From: Pseudocolwellia agarivorans
GTDB lineage: Bacteria; Pseudomonadota; Gammaproteobacteria; Enterobacterales; Alteromonadaceae
Length of the DNA stretch: 51,625 nt
NCBI RefSeq assembly: GCF_002000085.1
Contig: NZ_MUZU01000020.1
Span: 1-51,625, forward strand
Reading direction: 5' to 3'
In this document: positions 27,062 to 35,929 of the stretch, in pieces
Layout: every line of letters starts with the position of its first letter
Numbering within the stretch: the stretch's first letter is position 1
Notes under the pieces: generated by a model
What the model saw: the letters and a program-made list of their open reading frames with translations, nothing else
Told to the model about the DNA's origin: nothing
The model's database searches: none
Made by a program: the position numbers and the translations under genes

Positions 27062-28396
27062 ATGTCTATATATTTTTTACCTGAGACTAAAGAGTTTGGG
27101 AAATTATCAATAACAAAAGAATATTATAGATATGATGTTCCTAGGGCTTTTGTTGCGCACTCCAAAAAATTAAATAAAGATCTATTAGTTTATTGGGCCG
27201 ATGAATTTGAAGATTCAGATTCATGGTACTACGTTGATTTTTCTAATATAGAACAAGAAAGAGTTGAAAACGGATACATTCAACTCAGAGATGTTTTTCA
27301 GTTTAAAAAAATATTCGAAATAAAAACTTATTTTGATGTGGATTTACCCGCTGAATTTAAACTATTAACACATGAAGAAGTTGATCATGAAGCTTTACCG
27401 CCTCAGGGTTTTGCTGTCAAAAGACTATCTGATAATGAATACACAGCATATAACCGTCCTTTGGATTCATTTACATCTAACGATCAATACCATGAAATTA
27501 GGTTAAGTCGTAACTCTACTAAGAAAGGAAAAAAAGATATTTCATGGAGTTCAGTTCAAGAAATATTTGGGTCTTGGGAAGCTGTTTACAGATCAATTGT
27601 GGACTCTTTAGACTTAAAAAAACCTTCTTTCCAACCTGCATTATCGGGTGTAGGTTCTTATAAAATGCAATTTAAAGCAGCTCACAATCAAGAGATAACT
27701 TCAAAAGCATCAGAAATATTTAAAACCTTAATTGAATCAAATGGTTCCCTAGAGGAATTGAGAAGTTTTGATATCGATTTATCAACTATTGAATCTCTAG
27801 TTAGTAACTTATCAACTTATAACTTAAAATTCGAATTTCGTACTAACTCTGGAAATGTATTAAGTTCTATAGATACAGCTGATCTAGAAGATACTGCTCA
27901 ATCATTAAATGAATACAATCAAAGTCGTGTTGGCAGTGAATCCATTCCCCAAGCAGATGAGATTTCAAGAATAATAACGTTTGTAGAAAAAAGATATAAT
28001 GGGCAACCCTTTAATTCCAATACAGAAAATTTGGTTGAACGACAAATATCATATTATATATCTGCTGCTAGAATGCTAGGTCTAACTAAATGGGGAGGGC
28101 AATTAACCCCTATTGGTCAAAAACTTGCGGAGGCAGAAGAGTTGAAAGAAAAAGCAACTATCTTAATTGATCTTTTTGAAAGGTCAGTATGTGGTTGGGC
28201 GTGGTTAAAACATTCAAACGTAAAATCTGTTTTTGAGTTGAACCGAGAAAGCGCTGTTCCATTCTTATTAGAGAAGTCAGCAGGTTTAAGTGAAAACACT
28301 GCTAAACGTAGAGCTGTAACGTTAAGAAAATGGTTAGACACTTTTAAAGCTTATAAAAACACATTTAAAATACAAACGAAGTTAAATTCACTTTAA
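27062..28396 (+). CDS. Unknown 444-aa protein, candidate defence effector
   Basis: The 444-residue protein has an N-terminal beta-rich domain (about 1-110, YYRYDVPRAFVAHSK, DLLVYWADEFED, WYYVDFSN), a linker, a middle domain that includes a possible helical region (about 215-300), and a C-terminal winged-helix-like part (about 320-430, ISYYISAARMLGLTKWGGQLTPIG). The C-terminus recalls DNA-binding tails of restriction-associated proteins, but I cannot name a family and see no PD-(D/E)XK, HNH or PLD motif. It is the last gene of the methyltransferase cassette and ends 120 nt before the right att site. Nuclease or target-sensing roles are inference. Confidence 0.65.
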   Translation: MSIYFLPETKEFGKLSITKEYYRYDVPRAFVAHSKKLNKDLLVYWADEFEDSDSWYYVDFSNIEQERVENGYIQLRDVFQFKKIFEIKTYFDVDLPAEFKLLTHEEVDHEALPPQGFAVKRLSDNEYTAYNRPLDSFTSNDQYHEIRLSRNSTKKGKKDISWSSVQEIFGSWEAVYRSIVDSLDLKKPSFQPALSGVGSYKMQFKAAHNQEITSKASEIFKTLIESNGSLEELRSFDIDLSTIESLVSNLSTYNLKFEFRTNSGNVLSSIDTADLEDTAQSLNEYNQSRVGSESIPQADEISRIITFVEKRYNGQPFNSNTENLVERQISYYISAARMLGLTKWGGQLTPIGQKLAEAEELKEKATILIDLFERSVCGWAWLKHSNVKSVFELNRESAVPFLLEKSAGLSENTAKRRAVTLRKWLDTFKAYKNTFKIQTKLNSL

Positions 28397-28515
28397 CTCT
28401 TTAGAATATCAATAAATGATTGATGTAGATGATTGTTTTTCATTAGTGCTATATATTCATACTTCAGAAATAAATAGAAAATTAATCATTTGATTTCAAT
28501 TAGTTACCTAGACCT

Positions 28516-28571
28516 AGCAACTGACTTGTAATCAGTAGGTCGCCAGTTCGACTCCGGCAGTCGGCACCATT
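28516..28571 (+). repeat. att site 2 (element 1/element 2 junction)
   Basis: 56 bp identical to 18,559-18,614 of tRNA-Thr. No tRNA 5' half precedes it, so this is a fragment and not a gene. The identity begins before the anticodon stem. Confidence 0.95.
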
Positions 28572-28579
28572 CATCAGAT

Positions 28580-28605
28580 AAGCCCAGCATTAGCTGGGCT
28601 TTTTT
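28580..28605 (+). terminator. Terminator after att site 2
   Basis: AAGCCCAG/CTGGGCTT stem with T-run, the same as the terminator after the intact tRNA-Thr. It is the tRNA terminator carried by element 2. Confidence 0.8.
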
Positions 28606-28965
28606 GTATCTATCGATTGGTTGAATTCTCAATCAATTTCCACTTACACCAATATTTCGTCTACCCCGCACTATCCGTGGCCTATACGTCAGCTAGTTAT
28701 TTATTTCGTGTGTTCGGTAGGCACAATATCCAACCTATCTCGAAAAAACACCACTAGGGCAAATTGGGTATTAGGGGAAATTCATCTAGGTAAACTCGTT
28801 TTTCAGGCAATTTTTACAGGTTAAAAAGGATTTAATCCGTTACTTGGAATTAATTGGGTATTCCCTACCCCACAGTTTTAGTGGTATTGTGATAATTAGG
28901 GTAAATTATCTGCTGGTGTAAAATTCCGAACTGGGTATTAGCACCTGTGATATCCGTAACTACTC
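28606..28965. repeat. Conserved left-end region, element 2
   Basis: About 360 noncoding bases that align end to end with 45,948-46,305 of element 3. Shared blocks include CACTTACACCAATATT, GTTATTTATTTCGTG or TTATTTATTTCGTG, AGGATTT-ATCCGTT, TTAGGGTAAATTA, GGTGTAAA and CCGAACTGGGTATTAGCACC. Repeated GGGTAA, GGTGTAA and GGATT-AATCC motifs link it to the element 1 left end. It may hold integrase arm sites, an origin or a packaging site. Confidence 0.75.
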
Positions 28966-29044
28966 AGTGAATTTTAAAATTAAGGCTACATATAGTCCTA
29001 TGCTTTTGTTATGTTTAAGTAATTTTAAAATTCAAGGATTGAAC

Positions 29045-31192
29045 ATGCTTTTAACAATTAAATCGATCGCTAAAGAAACTATTTTTTGCCCTGAGTTTGC
29101 TAACTTAACCACAAATAACACCATAGATATTAGCACTAAAAAAGTAGCTGTAATATACGGGCCCAATGGAACTGGCAAAACCAGCTTTTCTAAAGTGATA
29201 TCTCAGGAAGGGGAGTATAACGTTGATATTAATGGAGCTACCTTTACTAATGAAGACGACAAAATAGCACATGTTATATCTGATCAAAATGATCGCAATA
29301 TCATAGAAGGCGAAACACAAGATTTTATTTTAGGTGATAACATTAAAAGAGAGTATGAACTCAAGACCTTAATTGATAACAGCTTTGAAGAGTTATTTAC
29401 TCGTACCTTACCAAAGACACTTAAAGATAACTTTGTAATTAAAACTAAAAAAACTCCATTTGACGACTTAATTTCAGATGCAAATATTAAAAATTATTTG
29501 TCAGATATCGCAAATACAAAATCCAAAGGACAAGAAATAGACAGAGATGAGTTCATTGACTACATATCTTCACTGCAACTAGAAAATATTCCCGAACACG
29601 ATGAAATAAAGCTTCGGTTTTTCATCAACGAATACAGCAATAAAGCATCAGCTATTAGGGCTATTTTGGAACATCAATTTGCGATGAATGATGATGAAAA
29701 ACACATTGTTCAGTATGAAGAAAAGATTGATGCGATAACTATAATTGAGAAGTACAGTCATGTTACTGATTGTGTCGTTTGCGATGGTAATATTGATACA
29801 GATAATCAGCTTAAGTTAAAAAACCAACAACGAGAATATTCCATATCTAAACTAGATAAAACAACGAAAGTAATTGCTGAGCAAATAATTAACAACACTA
29901 CAGTAGCAGACCCTTTTCAAATAAAAGAAAAATTAAGAACCGCATTAAACTCTAATGATAGAACTGAAATTGATGCTTTAACTGCGGAACTATTATTCTA
30001 TAGAGGGCTATTCCCCCCCTTAATTACAAATGAAATAATTCAAAAAACTAATCAAACCAATTTAACTGATTCAGTTACTGAGTATCGAGAACTAAAGAAA
30101 GAGCAACCAAAATTTGAAAATGAAGATATTCTTTTCATAGAAAAATTTTTAAACGATTGTTTAGAGAGAAAAATTTCTTTAATTCGTGATAAAAATGGAA
30201 ACTTAAAGTTATTGTTAGGAGATAAAGAGTTTCTAAAAAAAGAAAGGCAAAAACTCAACTTAAGTAATGGCGAACAAAATTTTCTGTCTTTAGCATTCGA
30301 ACTATTAAAAGCAAAGAATTCAGAGCAAGAATTAATTATTCTTGATGATCCAATTTCAAGTTTTGACTCTATTTACAAAAATAAAATTGCATTCGCTATA
30401 TTAAGAATACTATCTGGGAAAAAAACTATTGTTTTAACTCATAATACGGATCTAATAAAACTATTAGAACACCAACAAAAAAATAGCCTTAACTTATATT
30501 ACTTCAACAACACAGCCGGAGAGAATAACGGCTTTATTGAAGTTAATAATAATGAAGTAAAACTGCTGCTCTATATTCATGAGTTCCTCAACTTCTTACG
30601 TAATGATGTTAAAAATGAAATTATAGATGAAAGAAATTTCATAGTAGCCATAAGCCCATTTTTAAGAGGGTGTTGTCAAATTTTTGGGCTCGTAGAGCAA
30701 AAAAATCAGTTAACAAAATTAATGCATGGTTACGAAACAACAAAGGTAAATCTAACTGAAATTTATAATCAAGTATTGGGAGAAGGTGTTATAGAGCAAG
30801 AACATCAATTGTCAGCTGAAGATATTATCAATTTCGATCATACTAACCTAACTGGCCTTTCTCCTGATAACTATCCTCTTTTATCTAAGACACTCACACA
30901 TACACTCAACTACCTATTTCTTAGGCTGAGTGTAGAAAAAAAATTGGTGGATACTTTCAATGTAAATACCAATCAACACGATATGTTAACCAATATTATA
31001 AGTGCCGCATTTAAGGGAAATAGCGAAGAAGCTATAAGCAATCGTGTATTTTTTATGTCCCGCAAAACATTATTGAACGAATTTAATCACTTTGAAATGG
31101 ATATGAATATATTCCAACCAGCTATCGACATTAGTAATAGTTCCCTTGATAAGGAGAAAGTTGCAATTTTATCTAAAATTGCAACCTTTTAG
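29045..31192 (+). CDS. AAA/ABC-type ATPase (AAA_13, RloC/PrrC-like), probable defence
   Basis: The 715-residue protein has an SMC/Rad50-style ATPase split by a central helical region. Walker A is GPNGTGKTS (39-47), a CVVC pair (about 243-246) sits mid-protein like a zinc hook, and an ABC signature LSNGEQNFLSLA (about 405), Walker B LIILDDPISSFDS (about 430) and THN switch (about 464) follow. The helical C-terminal region (about 500-715) ends in a segment RKTLLNEFNHFEMD. RloC and PrrC pair such ATPases with an anticodon nuclease, but the nuclease triad is not evident here. The ATG at 29,045 follows AAGGA; the longer frame from 28,967 lies in the left-end region. Confidence 0.82.
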   Translation: MLLTIKSIAKETIFCPEFANLTTNNTIDISTKKVAVIYGPNGTGKTSFSKVISQEGEYNVDINGATFTNEDDKIAHVISDQNDRNIIEGETQDFILGDNIKREYELKTLIDNSFEELFTRTLPKTLKDNFVIKTKKTPFDDLISDANIKNYLSDIANTKSKGQEIDRDEFIDYISSLQLENIPEHDEIKLRFFINEYSNKASAIRAILEHQFAMNDDEKHIVQYEEKIDAITIIEKYSHVTDCVVCDGNIDTDNQLKLKNQQREYSISKLDKTTKVIAEQIINNTTVADPFQIKEKLRTALNSNDRTEIDALTAELLFYRGLFPPLITNEIIQKTNQTNLTDSVTEYRELKKEQPKFENEDILFIEKFLNDCLERKISLIRDKNGNLKLLLGDKEFLKKERQKLNLSNGEQNFLSLAFELLKAKNSEQELIILDDPISSFDSIYKNKIAFAILRILSGKKTIVLTHNTDLIKLLEHQQKNSLNLYYFNNTAGENNGFIEVNNNEVKLLLYIHEFLNFLRNDVKNEIIDERNFIVAISPFLRGCCQIFGLVEQKNQLTKLMHGYETTKVNLTEIYNQVLGEGVIEQEHQLSAEDIINFDHTNLTGLSPDNYPLLSKTLTHTLNYLFLRLSVEKKLVDTFNVNTNQHDMLTNIISAAFKGNSEEAISNRVFFMSRKTLLNEFNHFEMDMNIFQPAIDISNSSLDKEKVAILSKIATF

Positions 31193-31236
31193 TATATCGA
31201 TAAAGTCCTCTGTCGATATTGACATAGGACTTTTCA

Positions 31237-32301
31237 TTAGTCGTTAAACCGATCAATCACCGCTTTCATTTTCTCAGCAACTTTATTTTGCTCAAGGTGT
31301 GCATAGCGCATTGTGGTAGCAATATTGGTATGTCCTAAAATGTGAGCAGTTTCCTGAACCGTCATACCATTTTGCACTAATCGACTAGCACAAGTGTGAC
31401 GAAAATCATGTACACGAAAATCTTCAATACCAGCATTTTCAATAGCACGGCGAATAGCAATGGTTGAATGCTTACGTGGATTATTTCCCGATTTATCGGT
31501 GAATATCCATTTCTGATGTACCTTATGTTCACTTCTTCTTTTTAACACCTGATACACGCGATTTGACATATATAACACCGCTTCATTATTCGTTTTACTA
31601 CGCTTAAGCAAAATGGTTTTATTTGTTAAATCAACTTGCTGCCATGAAAGCTCTGCTACTTCACTATACCTAGCACCAATATCAAGCAATAAAACCACTA
31701 AATCATAGTTATCTTGACGTTGTTTAAGTAATTCACCTTTTTCAGTATTTGGCGTTAGTTTTTTGTAGTATTTGGTATTATTGGGCTCTAGCTCGTTTAA
31801 TAACCGAATTTCTTCGTCACGGCTTAGCATCCGTAATCGCTGATTTTGTATTTTAATTTTTGGAAACTTAATCGTTGGTACTTGGTAATCAAGTCGTTCC
31901 ATATAATCGACACAACCACGCAGCTGAATAATACCGTGTTCAATGGTTTGTGCTGCTCTTCCTTCTTGTCTACGTGTTAATACATAATGCTCAACATCAG
32001 CAGTAGATAAATCATGTAGCGGTTTATCATCAAAATACGTTTTTAAACCACGAATTTGACCGCAAACATCACCATAGGACTTTAAGTCAACTTTTGATAA
32101 CTGAAACTTATCTAATGCGCCATACAACGTGATTGTATCTTTAGCACCAAGTAACTTTTTGTCTAACACTTCTTGGCGAAACTGACGTTCAACTTGTTGT
32201 GCTTTGGCTTTGTTCTTGGTTTGTGATGATTTTTGATACGTCTTACCATCGACCATAAAACGCACCTGAAAAATACCTGATTTTTGTTTAATTAATGTCA
32301 T
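31237..32301 (-). CDS. int: Tyrosine recombinase (integrase) of element 2
   Basis: The 354-residue integrase is similar to the element 1 enzyme throughout (arm-binding domain FQVRFMVDGKTYQKSS; catalytic RYSEVAELSW, RSKTNNE, HDFRHTC, GHTNIATTMRYAHLE with the nucleophilic Tyr). All catalytic positions are kept. It points back towards the left att site, opposite to the element 1 integrase. The 63-aa partner gene lies divergent, 170 nt away. Confidence 0.95.
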   Translation of the reverse strand: MTLIKQKSGIFQVRFMVDGKTYQKSSQTKNKAKAQQVERQFRQEVLDKKLLGAKDTITLYGALDKFQLSKVDLKSYGDVCGQIRGLKTYFDDKPLHDLSTADVEHYVLTRRQEGRAAQTIEHGIIQLRGCVDYMERLDYQVPTIKFPKIKIQNQRLRMLSRDEEIRLLNELEPNNTKYYKKLTPNTEKGELLKQRQDNYDLVVLLLDIGARYSEVAELSWQQVDLTNKTILLKRSKTNNEAVLYMSNRVYQVLKRRSEHKVHQKWIFTDKSGNNPRKHSTIAIRRAIENAGIEDFRVHDFRHTCASRLVQNGMTVQETAHILGHTNIATTMRYAHLEQNKVAEKMKAVIDRFND

Positions 32302-32471
32302 AACGATTTCCTAATTTATCCGTTGATATGACATTACTTTCCATCCGTTACTCGCCTACTGACAACAGCAAACACAAGGAATTTAACACCCAGTTTTCAC
32401 ACTAATCCGTTGCCTTATTTGGTAATTGGTTTGATGCTGGTTTTAGTTAAAATTATTAAGGAAATAACTAT

Positions 32472-32663
32472 ATGGCAGTAACCACATTAAAAAACGCTGA
32501 CGGTAGTTTGAAGGGATTTATACACCGATTAAGTAACTATCGAATTGAAATAAGAAATCCAAACGGCGAGCCACTTGGTTGGTATAATCCTAGTAGTAAT
32601 ATTACTTATCAAATTAACGGTTCTCTGGTGGGATTTGGTGATTTGCTTACTTCATTACTTTAA
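32472..32663 (+). CDS. 63-aa conserved element protein, element 2 copy
   Basis: The 63-residue homologue of the element 1 protein at 23,099-23,290 shares the same features (GFIHRLSNYRIEIRNPNGEPLGWYNPSS, then LVGFGDLLTSLL). AAGGAAATA precedes the ATG at suitable spacing. Conservation as a divergent partner of the integrase, while nearly everything else in the two elements differs, is the best clue to its role in integration or excision. Confidence 0.75.
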   Translation: MAVTTLKNADGSLKGFIHRLSNYRIEIRNPNGEPLGWYNPSSNITYQINGSLVGFGDLLTSLL

Positions 32664-32664
32664 T

Positions 32665-32770
32665 ACCAGATAAAGCAGATAGATTTCTTACAAAAAAGTT
32701 ACTAAGGTTTTCTATAAAATATTAAATCTCAGTATTAAGTTGTTAAGTTACTATCTGCTCCATCTGTTGT
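32665..32770. repeat. Module-boundary repeat, element 2 copy A
   Basis: About 106 bp with inverted ends (ACCAGATAAAGCAGATAG against the complement of CTATCTGCTCCATCTGTTG). It lies between two convergent genes. Related copies are at 33,294, 36,914 and 40,388. Confidence 0.7.
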
Positions 32771-32781
32771 TACATTAATGG

Positions 32782-33258
32782 CTAATTAAGCTCTGCATGA
32801 CAATTAGGTACAAGATTCAACCGAATTTCAGTATCAGTTTCGACGATACCGATGCCAGTGATTCCTTCAATACCTATATGCCAGTTTTCACTAACAAACC
32901 CGAAAAGGTATAAACCATGTAAGAACGTTTTTTCGTTCAATGTTGGCATATCGGCTAACTTACACCATTCGGTATACAAGCGATAAATATCATTTACCAA
33001 AGCTTTTGGTGGCTCGTCTACCAAATTATGCACATAATCTGGATTAACTACTTCACCTAAGAACTCAACTAGTGACAACCTTTTTGCCAGATCCACCTCA
33101 TCCATAAACAAACGAAATTCTTCTTCATGCTCAGCATCTAACTGTTCATCCGTTGGACCATATAAACCTTGTATATAATGATCAATATCATTGGTTTCAC
33201 ACGCTTCTCGCATAGCTTGACGAAGGGTTTCAAGGTTAAACTTCTTTTCTGTACTCAT
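32782..33258 (-). CDS. Unknown acidic protein of element 2
   Basis: The 158-residue acidic, mostly helical protein has no recognised domain (residues 1-70 are Glu-rich, for example DAEHEEEFRLFMDEVD; the C-terminus GIVETDTEIRLNLVPNC predicts beta strands). The start at 33,258 is chosen because AGGAG lies 7 nt upstream; the frame extends 24 nt further. It is isolated between boundary repeats A and B, as if it were a single-gene cassette. Confidence 0.6.
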   Translation of the reverse strand: MSTEKKFNLETLRQAMREACETNDIDHYIQGLYGPTDEQLDAEHEEEFRLFMDEVDLAKRLSLVEFLGEVVNPDYVHNLVDEPPKALVNDIYRLYTEWCKLADMPTLNEKTFLHGLYLFGFVSENWHIGIEGITGIGIVETDTEIRLNLVPNCHAELN

Positions 33259-33293
33259 GGTAAATTCTCCTATATTGAGCAACTAAACTGTGA

Positions 33294-33396
33294 GCAGAAA
33301 AAGCAGATGAGATAAATCCAACAAAGTAGTGGTAAACAATTACAACTTACTGCAATACACTACTTAAGTATCATCAATAACATCTGCTAATTCTGC
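33294..33396. repeat. Module-boundary repeat, element 2 copy B
   Basis: About 103 bp. The ends GCAGAAAAAGCAGATG and CATCTGCTAATTCTGC are 14/16 inverted matches. A second inverted pair, AAGTAGTG and CACTACTT, is nested inside. It lies between the 158-aa gene and the helicase gene. Confidence 0.75.
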
Positions 33397-33409
33397 GGTT
33401 AAACAAAAA

Positions 33410-34999
33410 TTACAAATCCATTAATGACTGGGATTCATCTTCAGGGAGTATCAGTGATATAGAATCACCGAAATCTTTAATTTCGACACCGTAAACGTAT
33501 TCGTGACCACCTGTACTTTTAGCGATTCGAAAGCCTTTCTTTTCAAGCTCGGCACGTAAGTCACGGGTTGACGTTGCGCGATAACCATTATCTTTACACC
33601 ACTTGTCATAACCTTTACGTAGTGGCGTAATACGAACTTTCATTTTTTCAGGTGGCTTAGTGCTAGTGCGCTCTACACAACATTCATTTAAGAACTGACC
33701 CACCTTATCAAACTCAAGTTTAAAGCCGTCTTGGATGTCCAGAATCGACTGTGGCACTATCACTTTGCCTTGCTCAAGTACACGCATAGCGCCAGCTATC
33801 ATCCAATTTAAGACACCAGCTGCTTCTTCATCGAATAACTTTTTACGCAAGTTAGGATCGCGCTTTTCTTTTGGTACGGTATAGTCAAAAGGGATCACTT
33901 TTATACGTCGCCAGATAGCAGGATCTAACGAGATGTAAGGCATGAAGTTAGTCAATAATACAGGTGTGTAAAACGGCTGATATTGAAAACCACGACCATA
34001 TGGGTGGCGAGCAGTCACCATGCCACTATCAACACAAGATTTAACCACAGCACCCGCTAATTTATCGCCACGCTCTGACTCGTTCATACATACAAATCGC
34101 ACATTAAGTAAGTTAGCTTGCACGTATTCAGGTTTATCCGTCTTCCCCATAAAGGCATCAGGTGACACTTGCGCAGCATAATCACCTAAGATCTGCATTG
34201 CCAAGTCGTTTTTAACCGATTTACCATTAGCACCATCACCAACTTCAAGCGTTAGCGTATCTTTATTCATCGAACCAATACACGCTTGCCCTAGTATCTG
34301 TTGCTGGTAATCAATTTTGTCTTGGTCGCCTTGAAATATTTCGTTTAAAAATGCTAAGAACTTAGGGCATTCAGCCTTTGAATCAAACACTACTGCTGCC
34401 GACTTCATCATTAAGTAAGCAGGATCGTTTTCAATGAATTCCCCTGTTCTTAAATCAACAATGCCGTTAGTGCACCCAAGGTAATGACCCTTACTATCAA
34501 AATCCTTATACGATACTGAAATACCTGGCTGCGCTTTGAATAAATCCATCGTTGCCGTGATCACCGATTTACGCTGTGAAGCAAGCATATGGCTACGGAT
34601 AGCTTTCATTCTGCGCTGAAATTCTTCAAGTACAGGCTTTGCATTATGCTCATGTGCCATACCTTTTAACTGCCTAATCAACACAGCATAAAAGCCAATT
34701 TCTGCATTTAGGTTTTCAAGCAGTAAATCAATCACACGAAAATGAGCAAAGTCTTCATCAGTTTTCCAACGGCCATTTTTATACACAGCAAACTTTTCAA
34801 TCTCAGGCACCCATACAAGGTGCCCTTTGGTCAGCTCTGGTAAGCGCTTGGCATTACCAAGCTCTGTATACGCAAACGGTTCGTCTAAATCCGCAAATGC
34901 TTTGATTGTATTAAAGTCTGCATTACCTGTTGCTAGTACTTCAGCATACTCAATGTAGTAGCTAGGTAAATTAGAGTTAGTAAGAGATACTGCGGTCAT
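33410..34999 (-). CDS. SF3 helicase, phage/plasmid primase C-terminal type
   Basis: The 529-residue protein carries a D5-type SF3 helicase: Walker A GDGANGKSV (about 251-259), Walker B FVCMNESER, sensor-like LLTNFMP and arginine finger RRIKVIPF. It is preceded by a D5_N-like region (HYLGCTNGIVDLRTGEF) and followed by a winged-helix end (RAELEKKGFRIAKSTGG). It is the replicative helicase of element 2. Its start overlaps the Prim-Pol stop by one base (TAATG), so the two are coupled and together equal the single primase-helicase of element 1. Confidence 0.9.
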   Translation of the reverse strand: MTAVSLTNSNLPSYYIEYAEVLATGNADFNTIKAFADLDEPFAYTELGNAKRLPELTKGHLVWVPEIEKFAVYKNGRWKTDEDFAHFRVIDLLLENLNAEIGFYAVLIRQLKGMAHEHNAKPVLEEFQRRMKAIRSHMLASQRKSVITATMDLFKAQPGISVSYKDFDSKGHYLGCTNGIVDLRTGEFIENDPAYLMMKSAAVVFDSKAECPKFLAFLNEIFQGDQDKIDYQQQILGQACIGSMNKDTLTLEVGDGANGKSVKNDLAMQILGDYAAQVSPDAFMGKTDKPEYVQANLLNVRFVCMNESERGDKLAGAVVKSCVDSGMVTARHPYGRGFQYQPFYTPVLLTNFMPYISLDPAIWRRIKVIPFDYTVPKEKRDPNLRKKLFDEEAAGVLNWMIAGAMRVLEQGKVIVPQSILDIQDGFKLEFDKVGQFLNECCVERTSTKPPEKMKVRITPLRKGYDKWCKDNGYRATSTRDLRAELEKKGFRIAKSTGGHEYVYGVEIKDFGDSISLILPEDESQSLMDL

Positions 35000-35808
35000 T
35001 ACAATAACTCCTCTAGCGATGTTACAACTTTAGTTGGCTTACGAAACTTAGGCTCGTAAGCAAAAGCATTAGCAATAATTTGCTCGGCTTCATCTTCTGG
35101 AAACGGTGGCTGACACAAACTAGCAGCATGTTTAATAAAGCCAGTAACAAAACCAATGTCGAGCTCATGACCTTTTAAGTGACAGGCATAACGGAAAAGC
35201 GTGTCATTGCGTTTACCAACATCAACACCTTCCATTGCTTTAGTCGGGTCAAATACTGCTTGTGGTTTCCCTTGCTGATATTCAGCAAGTAACTCTTCAA
35301 TCCAGCCAGTTACTTCAGCAAATGGGGCTTCAATATCTTTGACTCTATACTCAACTTCTTCACCGTCAACAATAAGAGTAGAGCCAGCACCAACAACAAA
35401 ACCACCTTCACCACGAATATCAACACCATCCATGCCAAGTATATTGACACCATTTTTCAGTGGCTCTCTGTCGGTCCAATCGACAAATATATGCAATCCA
35501 CCTGTTGGTGTTTTCTGCATAAACACATCTTGTGATGGCTCAAAAGTATCACCAAATTTTTCAGCTAAAGCGGTTAACCCGTTCTTACCATCTTTAATGT
35601 CAATGTCGATAACAATAACGTTGCTAATTGAGCCAGTTGGAATACCAAGGTTATATAAGTTATCTGCAAATAACTTTTCGATAACCTCAGGGTCATTGGT
35701 GTGCTCTGTTTTCCAGCTTTTAACCGCAGGGTACTTTTCGTTTGCTACCAATGGGAATACCGAACAGCCACGTGATACCATTGATGTTGCGTTAGATAAA
35801 ATAGTCAT
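34999..35808 (-). CDS. Prim-Pol primase/polymerase
   Basis: The 269-residue protein has the archaeo-eukaryotic-type Prim-Pol domain (about 1-175): NLGIPTGSISNVIVIDIDIKDG with the acidic metal-binding pair, TPTGGLHIFVDW, and a GGFVVGAGS end. A small primase C-terminal helical domain (about 195-255, RNDTLFRYACHLKG) follows. It should make primers for element replication. AAGGA lies before the ATG. A small stem (GGTGAGCCG...GGTCACC) lies 30 nt upstream of the start. Confidence 0.9.
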   Translation of the reverse strand: MTILSNATSMVSRGCSVFPLVANEKYPAVKSWKTEHTNDPEVIEKLFADNLYNLGIPTGSISNVIVIDIDIKDGKNGLTALAEKFGDTFEPSQDVFMQKTPTGGLHIFVDWTDREPLKNGVNILGMDGVDIRGEGGFVVGAGSTLIVDGEEVEYRVKDIEAPFAEVTGWIEELLAEYQQGKPQAVFDPTKAMEGVDVGKRNDTLFRYACHLKGHELDIGFVTGFIKHAASLCQPPFPEDEAEQIIANAFAYEPKFRKPTKVVTSLEELL

Positions 35809-35929
35809 GTGTAAATCCTTAAAATTAAATAAACAAAAGGTGGTGAGCCGTTGTTGGTCACCGTTCGATTGAGAATATTAAGGATTTTAAATTGGACGAT
35901 TGGAAACGGGTTACCAATTTCCAATTTTT

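Noticed and set aside
28516..28571. Second and third tRNA-Thr genes
   Set aside because: Only the 3' part from the anticodon stem or loop onward is present; the acceptor 5' strand and D-arm are missing.
28621..28824. 67-codon frame in the element 2 left end
   Set aside because: The homologous left end of element 3 does not keep the frame; conservation follows DNA motifs instead.
33294..33396. Boundary repeats as integron attC sites
   Set aside because: Nested inverted repeats of about 105 bp invite the comparison, but the core RYYYAAC/GTTRRRY pair is not consistently present and no integron integrase is seen.
35339..35872. 177-codon plus-strand open frame
   Set aside because: It is antisense to the Prim-Pol gene, whose domains are clear; Ser/Thr/Pro-rich composition marks it as a shadow frame.
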